59,159 nt of DNA from Rhodoferax sp. (GTDB lineage: Bacteria > Pseudomonadota > Gammaproteobacteria > Burkholderiales > Burkholderiaceae_C), in assembly GCF_023700745.1 (NCBI RefSeq), contig NZ_JAMPYG010000018.1, positions 1 through 59,159 of the forward strand. The letters run 5' to 3'. The notes under the pieces are model-generated. The model saw nothing but the letters and a program-made list of their open reading frames with translations. It was not told the DNA's origin and made no database searches. This document shows, in pieces, positions 18,775 to 25,985 of the stretch. The stretch's first letter is position 1; every line of letters starts with the position of its first letter. The position numbers and the translations under genes were made by a program.

Positions 18775-19469
18775 AAAAATTGCTGTTCCTGATGGCCATC
18801 GCGTTGCTGATCTCCGGCTGCACCAGCACGCCCGTGCCACCCGAATGGCAAAGCCAGGCTTTTGCCGCGCTGAACCGCTACTCGGCAGCCTACCTGAGTG
18901 GCAACAGCCGGGTGGCCGATCTTGAATTCAAACGCGCCCAGGAAGAGATCGCCCGCACCGGTCGCCCCGACCTGATGGCGCGTATCGAACTGCTGCGCTG
19001 CGCCACGCAAGTGGCCAGCCTGGATCTGACGCCCTGCGCCGGGTACCAGGCCCTGGCCGGGGATGCGCCTCTTGCGGAACAAGCCTACGCCAGCTTTATC
19101 AGTGGCAAATGGCATGACCTTGATGCCACACAGCTGCCAAAGCAGTACCAAGTTCTGGTGCGACAAACACAGGCTCAGGCTGCGAAAAATGAGGCCACCG
19201 CCCCCATGGCAACAAATCCCAACTACAGCGAATTGCACCATATGCAAGACCCGCTGGCGCGTCTGGTGGCTGCCGGTGCGATGCTGCAAAGAGAGCCGCT
19301 GGCCATCACGGAAATTGACCTCGCGGTCGAAACCGCTTCCAGCCAGGGCTGGCGCCGGCCCTTGCTGGCATGGCTGGGCGTGCAACTCAAGCACATGCAG
19401 TCTGCCGGCAAACAGGCCGCCGCCGCGGGCATCCAGCGGCGAATCAATCTGGTGCTAGAGAAACATTGA
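18771..19469 (+). CDS. Putative lipoprotein of the MCE locus
   Basis: 232 residues starting with a lipoprotein signal: MKKLLFLMAIALLISGC, with a lipobox LISGC and the lipidated cysteine at residue 17. The rest is helical and Ala/Gln-rich; I do not recognise a domain, and it lacks obvious features of the PqiC-type auxiliary lipoprotein. It is translationally coupled to the MCE gene (4-bp overlap), so an outer-membrane component of the same system is the likely role, by inference. Confidence 0.75.
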   Translation: MKKLLFLMAIALLISGCTSTPVPPEWQSQAFAALNRYSAAYLSGNSRVADLEFKRAQEEIARTGRPDLMARIELLRCATQVASLDLTPCAGYQALAGDAPLAEQAYASFISGKWHDLDATQLPKQYQVLVRQTQAQAAKNEATAPMATNPNYSELHHMQDPLARLVAAGAMLQREPLAITEIDLAVETASSQGWRRPLLAWLGVQLKHMQSAGKQAAAAGIQRRINLVLEKH

Positions 19470-19492
19470 GTGAAAAAAGCGGCGCACGCTGG

Positions 19493-20857
19493 TTAAAACG
19501 GCATTTTGGGCATGCCTTTCATGCCACCCATGCGTTTCATCATCTTCATCATGCCGCCGCCCTTCATCTTTTTCATCATGTCCTGCATTTGCTCAAACTC
19601 CTTGAGCATGCGGTTGACTTCCTGCACCTGCACGCCAGCGCCTGCGGCAATGCGGCGCTTGCGCGTGGCCTTGATGAGTTCGGGCTTGCGCCGCTCCAGC
19701 GGCGTCATGCTGTGAATGATGCCTTCCTTGCGCTTGACATCTTTCTCGACCCGGCCCATGTCCATCTGACCGGCTTTGGCGGCCATGGCGGCCGGCAGTT
19801 TGTCCATCAGACTGCTCAAACCGCCCATCTGCTTCATTTGCTGGATTTGGCTCAAAAAGTCGTTCAGGTCAAAGCTGGCCCCGCTTTTGACCTTGGCCGC
19901 CAGTTTTTGCGCAGAGGCCATGTCGACCCCCGCCGTGACCTGTTCCACCAGCGCCAGAATGTCGCCCATGCCCAGAATGCGGCCGGCGTGACGTTCGGCA
20001 TCAAACACTTCGAGGCCATCGAGTTTTTCGCTGGTACCCGCGAACTTGATCGGTGCGCCGGTGACCTGCCGCACGGACAAAGCCGCACCGCCGCGCGAGT
20101 CGCCGTCGAGCTTGGTTAGGATGATGCCGGTCAGGGGCAGTGCGTCCTTGAAGGCCTTGGCCGTGTTGATCGCATCCTGGCCCTGCATGGCGTCCACCAC
20201 AAACAGGGTCTCCACCGGCTTGATGGCCGTGTGCAAGTCCTTGATTTCCCGCATCAGCACCTCATCAATGGCCAATCGACCCGCGGTATCAACCAACAGC
20301 ACATCAAAATAGTGTTTGCGCGCATAGTCCAACGCCGCCAACGCAATAGCCACCGGTTTTTGCTCAGCGCTACTGGGAAACCACTCGGCCCCGGCCTGGG
20401 CGGTAACAGTTTTAAGCTGTTCAATGGCCGCCGGGCGATAAACGTCGCCGGAGACCGTCAACACTTTCTTGTTGCGTTTTTCGATCAAATGTTTCGCCAG
20501 CTTGGCCGTGGTGGTGGTTTTGCCTGCGCCCTGCAAACCGGCCATCAAAATCACCGCCGGCGGTTGCGCCGCCAGATTGATGTCGCTGACGCCATCGCCC
20601 ATGGTGGCGGCCAGTTCCTTGTTAACGATACTGACCAGGGCCTGGCCGGGCGTGAGCGAACCCAGCACATCCTGGCCAAGTGCCTTTTCCTTGACCCGGG
20701 CAATGAAGTCACGCACCACCGGCAACGCAACGTCGGCCTCCAGCAACGCCATGCGGACTTCGCGCAACATGTCTGCAACGTTGGTTTCAGTGATGCGGGC
20801 CTGGCCGCGTATTTCTTTAACCAGGCGGGAAAGTTTGTCGGTGAGAGCGGAGGCCAT
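19493..20857 (-). CDS. ffh: Signal recognition particle protein Ffh
   Basis: SRP GTPase that targets nascent membrane proteins, with 4.5S RNA, to FtsY. 454 residues. N domain (1-~85); GTPase G domain with GLQGAGKTTTTAKLA, DTAGRLAIDE, TKLDGDSRGGAAL; methionine-rich M domain ending KMMKRMGGMKGMPKM. Start at ATG 20857 with GGAAA upstream rather than the in-frame TTG at 20875. It is divergent from the CcsA-like gene and convergent with the lipoprotein gene. Confidence 0.96.
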   Translation of the reverse strand: MASALTDKLSRLVKEIRGQARITETNVADMLREVRMALLEADVALPVVRDFIARVKEKALGQDVLGSLTPGQALVSIVNKELAATMGDGVSDINLAAQPPAVILMAGLQGAGKTTTTAKLAKHLIEKRNKKVLTVSGDVYRPAAIEQLKTVTAQAGAEWFPSSAEQKPVAIALAALDYARKHYFDVLLVDTAGRLAIDEVLMREIKDLHTAIKPVETLFVVDAMQGQDAINTAKAFKDALPLTGIILTKLDGDSRGGAALSVRQVTGAPIKFAGTSEKLDGLEVFDAERHAGRILGMGDILALVEQVTAGVDMASAQKLAAKVKSGASFDLNDFLSQIQQMKQMGGLSSLMDKLPAAMAAKAGQMDMGRVEKDVKRKEGIIHSMTPLERRKPELIKATRKRRIAAGAGVQVQEVNRMLKEFEQMQDMMKKMKGGGMMKMMKRMGGMKGMPKMPF

Positions 20858-20935
20858 AGGATATTTTTCCGGCAAACGGAACCTGAGTTAATGTCAAGGG
20901 TATAAAGACAGGATACAAAACGCTAAACTGTGCGC

Positions 20936-21739
20936 ATGATTTTAGCCAGTGCAACTCCAGTCACCTTAGCCTTGGCCCTGGGCGCGTCAGCAGCCTACGC
21001 AGCGTCTGCCACAGGTGCCGCGCGCGTCGGCCAGACCCTGCCTCGTATCGCGGTCTGGGTGGCGTGGTGCTTGCATGGCATGATGCTGGCCTGGGGACTG
21101 TGGGGCAGTGAACCGCGTTTCGGCTTTGCGCCGGCACTGTCCGTCACCACCTGGCTGGTCGGGCTGGTATATGCCATCGAGGGCTACGTTTTTCCCCAGC
21201 TCAAGACACCCTGGCTGTTATCCAGTGCGGGTTCGGCAACCGTGTTGCTGGCCTTGCTGTTCCCGGGCCAGACCCTGCATGCCAGCGCCTCGACCTGGCT
21301 GCCACTGCATTGGGCGCTGGGCATTGCCTCGTACGGCCTGTTTGCCGTGGCCGTGATACACGCCTGGTTCATGACACGTGCTGAAGCACGCATTCGCGTG
21401 GCAGCCAATGCGGTCAACGGACTGCCCCTGCTGACCATGGAACGGTTGACCTTTCGCTTTGTCAGCCTCGGATTTATCCTGCTGAGTGCCACCTTGCTGG
21501 CCGGTTTTTTCTTTGGCAGCCAGTTGTATGGCGGCGGTCACGCCATCAAACTGGATCACAAAACCATTTTCTCGGTATTGTCCTGGCTTACTTTTGCCAT
21601 ACTGGTGGTGGGTCGGGCCCGCCTTGGCTGGCGCGGCAAGCGTGCTGTGCGCTTTCTTTACGCAGGCTCGGGCCTGCTATTGCTGGCTTATGTTGGCTCC
21701 CGTTTTGTCATGGAAATCATGCTGGGGCAAACGCTGTGA
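20936..21739 (+). CDS. CcsA/YpjD-like cytochrome c assembly family membrane protein
   Basis: About 267 residues with eight predicted membrane helices. It fits the cytochrome-C-assembly (CcsA/HemX/YpjD) family: conserved helix WLPLHWALGIASYGLFAVAVIH and a late histidine helix at HKTIFSVLSW. The WWD haem-handling motif of true CcsA is not evident, so a YpjD/CorE-like role is more likely than cytochrome c haem ligation. An in-frame GTG lies two codons upstream. Its stop overlaps the following GTG start. Confidence 0.78.
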   Translation: MILASATPVTLALALGASAAYAASATGAARVGQTLPRIAVWVAWCLHGMMLAWGLWGSEPRFGFAPALSVTTWLVGLVYAIEGYVFPQLKTPWLLSSAGSATVLLALLFPGQTLHASASTWLPLHWALGIASYGLFAVAVIHAWFMTRAEARIRVAANAVNGLPLLTMERLTFRFVSLGFILLSATLLAGFFFGSQLYGGGHAIKLDHKTIFSVLSWLTFAILVVGRARLGWRGKRAVRFLYAGSGLLLLAYVGSRFVMEIMLGQTL

Positions 21740-21963
21740 AAGGCTTGCTGGTATTGCTGGCGGTACTGGCCGCTGTCTGGCTCTGGCGCAGTCGCGCATC
21801 TGCCATCAGCCAGCGCCCGTCTTCGTCGACCAACCAGGCAGCCCCGCCACTGGATACCGTGGCCTGCCGCCATTGTCATGTGCACATTCCCCGTGCTGAG
21901 GCGGTTCAGGGGCAGCGCGGGAGCTATTGTGGACTGGAGCACCTGCATCAAGCGGAACCCTGA
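21736..21963 (+). CDS. PP0621-type small protein with cysteine pair
   Basis: 75 residues: one N-terminal membrane segment (LLVLLAVLAAVWLW) followed by a short cytoplasmic zinc-ribbon-like tail with CRHCHVHIPRAEAV and a third cysteine in SYCGLEHL. This is the PP0621 pattern, a conserved proteobacterial small protein of unknown role. It starts with GTG overlapping the stop of the CcsA-like gene and abuts pilS, so these genes form one unit. Confidence 0.75.
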   Translation: MKGLLVLLAVLAAVWLWRSRASAISQRPSSSTNQAAPPLDTVACRHCHVHIPRAEAVQGQRGSYCGLEHLHQAEP

Positions 21964-23697
21964 ATGAAGTTGCCCGCGCTGGCATCCCTCTGGTCAGGAA
22001 AAAAGTCACCCGAGACCGACTTCAACGATCACCCCGACGAGTTTGATCGTTTGTGGCGCAGCTTCATGACAGCCCGTGCCACCTTGGGTGGCGTGCTGGT
22101 GCTGCTACAGGTCAGCCTGTTGGGTCTGGCCGCGGCACCCAGTCTGACCCCCCTGGTGATATGCGCAGCTTACCTGATGGCAACGCTGGCAGAGCGGGTC
22201 ATGTCAGCGCCGAAACAATCAGGTCTGCGTTTCAATGGCACCTGGCTACGCACGCTGGGCGTGGATTTACTGGCATTTACAGCGCTTCAAGCCATGCAAG
22301 ACAGTAGCATCAATTACACCCCGCTCTTTGCCTTGCCGGTCCTGATGGCCTCAGTCCTGGGCTCACAGCTGATGGCCCTTGCCAGCGCAGCCAGTGTCAC
22401 ACTGCTGCTGTTTGCGCACGCCGGCTGGCTGTCTTTACAAGCGCCGTGGAACACCAGTGCTCTTTTTTCCCAGGCTGCACTGACAGGTGCGGGTTGTTTT
22501 GCCATTTCCTTTATCGCCCGTCAAATGGTGAGCCGACTGGCCAGCATTGAGCTGAAAGCGCAACGCAGTCAATTGGCGGCTGCGGTACAGCGGCAGGTCA
22601 ACGAACTGATCATTGAAACCCTGGGTGATGGCGTATTGGTAGTCGATGCACAGCACCTGATTCGATCCGCCAACCCTGCCGCTCAAAAACAATTGTGCAT
22701 CCCCCCAGGTACACAAAATCGGTCTTTGATCCTGACCAATGTGCCGGGTTGGCAGGGACTGCGCCATCTCATTGACGAAACATTCAGAACGCAAACGACG
22801 CAACATCTGGAAATCAGCATTCAGCACGAAGGCCACGGAACACGTCTGGTCATGGCACACACACAACTGACCAAGCAATTAAATCCGGACGCGCAAGGCA
22901 TGTGTGTGGTATTTTTGCAGGATCAAAGGGAATTGCAGGCGCGCTTGCGCGTGGAAAAATTTGCCAGCATGGGACGCATGTCTGCCGCAGTCGCCCATGA
23001 AATACGCAACCCCCTGGCCGCCATTGTCCAAGCCAATGCCTTGCTCGCAGAAGACCTGTCAGACCCCGGACTGCAACAATTGAGTCGCCTGGTACAACAA
23101 AATGCCCAGCGACTTGAAAAAACGGTGCACGACATCCTGCATGTCGTCCAGTCACCCAACACAGACCATCTGGTTCAGGCTCAGCCGCTTGACCTGACAC
23201 TCACCTTGCCGCGAATTTGCCGGGACTGGCAATCACATGGGGGCAACAAACCGAATATCGCGCTACGTCTGCCCAACACCCAGGCCTGGGTCTGGTTTGA
23301 CCCTGAACACCTGCGCCGCATTCTGATCAACCTGCTGGACAACGCGCAACGCTACATCAGCACGCGACCCGATGCCATCCAGATCAATCTGGACAAAAGC
23401 TGGGAAACTGGTGCGAGCGCGAGGATCTGCCTGCGGGTCTGGAGCGACGGGGCACCGCTTGACCCCTCCGTGGAGCAACATTTGTTTGAACCTTTTTTTT
23501 CCTCCGAGAGCCGTTCCAGCGGCCTTGGGCTTTATATTTGTCGGGAACTGTGTGACAGTCATGGTGCCGAGATCAATTACCAACGCAGCACACGCGCCAT
23601 GGGTGGGCAGATGTTCACGGGCAATGAATTTTTTGTCGTATTTAAAACCTTGCCGCCACACGATCTGCAGTCTGCGCCCACCAAGCCAAACGAGTGA
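21964..23697 (+). CDS. pilS: Sensor histidine kinase PilS
   Basis: 577-residue membrane histidine kinase. About six helices occupy residues 35-190, followed by a PAS-like segment (~215-330), a HisKA domain with AVAHEIRNPLAAI (phosphoacceptor H345) and a HATPase with N box NLLDNAQRY and G box SSGLGLYICREL. In this family PilS controls type IV pilin transcription through PilR. It abuts the PP0621 gene directly and is followed by pilR after 4 bp. Confidence 0.9.
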   Translation: MKLPALASLWSGKKSPETDFNDHPDEFDRLWRSFMTARATLGGVLVLLQVSLLGLAAAPSLTPLVICAAYLMATLAERVMSAPKQSGLRFNGTWLRTLGVDLLAFTALQAMQDSSINYTPLFALPVLMASVLGSQLMALASAASVTLLLFAHAGWLSLQAPWNTSALFSQAALTGAGCFAISFIARQMVSRLASIELKAQRSQLAAAVQRQVNELIIETLGDGVLVVDAQHLIRSANPAAQKQLCIPPGTQNRSLILTNVPGWQGLRHLIDETFRTQTTQHLEISIQHEGHGTRLVMAHTQLTKQLNPDAQGMCVVFLQDQRELQARLRVEKFASMGRMSAAVAHEIRNPLAAIVQANALLAEDLSDPGLQQLSRLVQQNAQRLEKTVHDILHVVQSPNTDHLVQAQPLDLTLTLPRICRDWQSHGGNKPNIALRLPNTQAWVWFDPEHLRRILINLLDNAQRYISTRPDAIQINLDKSWETGASARICLRVWSDGAPLDPSVEQHLFEPFFSSESRSSGLGLYICRELCDSHGAEINYQRSTRAMGGQMFTGNEFFVVFKTLPPHDLQSAPTKPNE

Positions 23698-23701
23698 AAC
23701 C

Positions 23702-25147
23702 ATGACACAAACCACCCAACACATCCTGGTGGTCGATGATGAACCCGACCTGCGTACTATTTATGAACTGACCCTGTTGCGTGAAGGTTACCGGGTCGAT
23801 ACCGCAGAAAACCTGCAGCAGGCACGCACCTGCTTGGAAAACAGGGTCTTTGATGCTGTCATTACCGACATGCGCTTGCCTGATGGCCTGGGTTTGTCAC
23901 TGATCTCCGAACTCAAGGCCCGACATCGCAGCGAGCGCTGTATTGTCATCACAGCCTATGGCTCCCCTGCCAATGCCGTTGAGGCCTTGAAAGCAGGTGC
24001 TTTTGACTACCTGACCAAACCAGTCGATTTAAAACAATTCCGTTCCGTCATTGCTGAAGCGCTACGCAGCACCCCCCCCCCACTCCCCAAGCAAACCACG
24101 CAGCGCCATCAGACGCAGCCCGAATGCAGCAACGGACCAGACCATCCGGGTGCCCAGTCGCTGGCGCGGCTGGTGGGTCAGTCCATGGCAATCCGCCAGA
24201 TCAAGGAACGCATCCTTAAAGTCGCACCCAGCATGGCACCGATCATGGTCACGGGCGAATCAGGCACGGGCAAAGAACTGGTGGCTTGGGCGATTCACAG
24301 CAACAGCCACCGGGCCCAGGAGGCCTGGGTCGCCGTGAACTGCAGTGCCATTCCCGAAAATCTGCTGGAGGCCGAATTTTTTGGTGCCAAAAAAGGGGCC
24401 TACACCGGGGCCAACCAGGACCGACAAGGTTTCTTTCAGGCCGCCCAGGGAGGCACCTTGTTTCTGGATGAAATTGGCGACCTGCCTTTGGCCATGCAGG
24501 CAAAATTGTTGCGCGCCATTCAGGAACGGCGGGTCAGGCCCCTGGGCTCGCCGCAGGAAGAAATCGTGGATGTACGTATCATCAGCGCCACTCACAAAGA
24601 TTTGGCCACAGAAGTCCAGCAGGGCAACTTCAGGCAGGATCTGTATTACCGACTCAATGTGATTGAAGTGGCCATCACGCCCCTGCGTGAACGACAAGAA
24701 GACTTGCCAGACCTGTGCCACGCACTGTTGTCACGCATTGCCCAGGAAGCCGGCTTGCCGACACCCAGGCTCAGCAAGGAAATGCTGGCGCAACTGGCGC
24801 AAATGCCCATGCCGGGCAACGTCCGCGAACTGGAAAACCTGCTCCACCGCAGCGTGACCCTGGGCGACCTTGACCAACTCCAAAGCACACCCATCCCCGC
24901 ACCACCTGCAGTCACGACCACCCCATCGGTAGATCACATTCCCAATGATTTGCAGGCGTATCTGGATACACATGAGCGCGCCATTTTGCTCCGCACCCTG
25001 CAAGAAACCAACTTCAACCGCACCGCTGCCGCGTCACGACTGGGCTTAAGTTTGCGACAGATCCGGTACCGCATCGCCCGGTTGGGGATTGCCACCGCCA
25101 CCCCTGATGAGAATTCCGACGATGACGCCATTGACGCAAGCTGCTGA
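23702..25147 (+). CDS. pilR: Sigma-54-dependent response regulator PilR
   Basis: 481 residues. Receiver domain with phosphoacceptor D56 (VITDMRLPDG); AAA+ domain with Walker A GESGTGKE (~185), the sigma-54 contact loop GAYTGA and GTLFLDEIGD; C-terminal Fis-type helix-turn-helix (RTAAASRLGLSLRQIRYR). The open frame begins earlier at 23372 but the ATG at 23702 is the family start. Its end overlaps the ampD start by 26 bp. Likely activates pilA and other sigma-54 promoters elsewhere. Confidence 0.93.
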   Translation: MTQTTQHILVVDDEPDLRTIYELTLLREGYRVDTAENLQQARTCLENRVFDAVITDMRLPDGLGLSLISELKARHRSERCIVITAYGSPANAVEALKAGAFDYLTKPVDLKQFRSVIAEALRSTPPPLPKQTTQRHQTQPECSNGPDHPGAQSLARLVGQSMAIRQIKERILKVAPSMAPIMVTGESGTGKELVAWAIHSNSHRAQEAWVAVNCSAIPENLLEAEFFGAKKGAYTGANQDRQGFFQAAQGGTLFLDEIGDLPLAMQAKLLRAIQERRVRPLGSPQEEIVDVRIISATHKDLATEVQQGNFRQDLYYRLNVIEVAITPLRERQEDLPDLCHALLSRIAQEAGLPTPRLSKEMLAQLAQMPMPGNVRELENLLHRSVTLGDLDQLQSTPIPAPPAVTTTPSVDHIPNDLQAYLDTHERAILLRTLQETNFNRTAAASRLGLSLRQIRYRIARLGIATATPDENSDDDAIDASC

Positions 25148-25739
25148 CGCCCTGTGGTCTCAAGGCTGGTACCGATTTGCCGCGCATCAGGCCTCACCTA
25201 ACTTTGGTCCTCGACCACCTCAGGCCCACATCGATTTGATTGTGCTGCACTCCATCAGCTTGCCACCTGGTCAATATGGCGGGCAAGAGGTCCAGCAGTT
25301 CTTCAACAACCAACTCGACTGGCAAGCCCATCCCTATTTCAGTCAAATCAAAGGATTGCAGGTTTCAGCGCATTTCTTCATCCGGCGCAACGGTGAACTC
25401 TGGCAATTGGTCAGTTGCGATGACCGCGCCTGGCACGCCGGGACCTCCGGTTACCGCGGCCGCAGCAATTGCAACGACGACAGCATCGGCATTGAACTCG
25501 AAGGGCTGGAAGGCGACTTGTTTGAAGACGCACAGTATGAATGCCTCCAGAGCGTTTGCGCCGTACTGATGCAACGTTACCCCATTGCCCACCTGGCAGG
25601 ACATGAACACATTGCCCCTGGCCGCAAGGCCGACCCTGGCGCGGGCTTTGACTGGTTGCGTTTGCAAAAATACCTGGGGCTTGATGCTCGGTATTTACCC
25701 GTAGCCGTAGGCTCTCAAACTGATAGAGAAAACCGCTGA
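25122..25739 (+). CDS. ampD: 1,6-anhydro-N-acetylmuramyl-L-alanine amidase
   Basis: Cytoplasmic zinc amidase of peptidoglycan recycling that removes the stem peptide from anhydromuropeptides. 205 residues from ATG 25122, inside the end of pilR. Zinc ligands are recognisable as H in IVLHSIS and H/D in GHEHIAPGRKADPG; AHFFIRRNGELWQLV and WHAGTSGYRGR are also family motifs. mpl and anmK, acting in the same pathway, lie further along the window. Confidence 0.94.
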   Translation: MTPLTQAADALWSQGWYRFAAHQASPNFGPRPPQAHIDLIVLHSISLPPGQYGGQEVQQFFNNQLDWQAHPYFSQIKGLQVSAHFFIRRNGELWQLVSCDDRAWHAGTSGYRGRSNCNDDSIGIELEGLEGDLFEDAQYECLQSVCAVLMQRYPIAHLAGHEHIAPGRKADPGAGFDWLRLQKYLGLDARYLPVAVGSQTDRENR

Positions 25740-25853
25740 ATTGATGCGTTAGTTCTTTGAGAAAGTACCAGCACGCAAGATCGGACGTGCATCGATCGCT
25801 ATCAAATTTCGAGAAGCACGGCTCTTCGATCGCAACCAGCTTTCTCCTGGAAA

Positions 25854-25900
25854 ACACTACGGGTAGTGTAAAAACAAACTCATAACCCTAGATATAGTGC
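25854..25900 (+). promoter_or_regulatory. Pair of NrdR-type boxes upstream of nrdA
   Basis: Box 1 at 25854-25869 is ACACTACGGGTAGTGT, a perfect 7+7 palindrome; box 2 at 25885-25900 is ACCCTAGATATAGTGC. Both resemble the 16-bp NrdR consensus (acaCwAtATaTwGtgt). Their starts are 31 bp apart, three helical turns, the spacing typical of NrdR box pairs. They sit 86-132 bp before the nrdA start, in the 246-bp gap after ampD that holds nothing else I could identify. The nrdR gene is not in the window. Confidence 0.8.
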
Positions 25901-25985
25901 TAAGCTAAGACCTTCTACAAGGTGCGTGCAGATTCCTCGAACTGCCTCGCCCTTGGTTTATCGACCAGCTTCAAGAGAGGATGCC

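Noticed and set aside
25794..25835. Small dispersed palindromic element after ampD (CGATCG near both ends, GCTATCAAATTT inside)
   Set aside because: The arms do not pair well and I saw no second copy in the window, so a repeat family cannot be supported.
25740..25853. Additional promoter or small RNA between ampD and the NrdR boxes
   Set aside because: No terminator, repeat or consensus promoter stood out.
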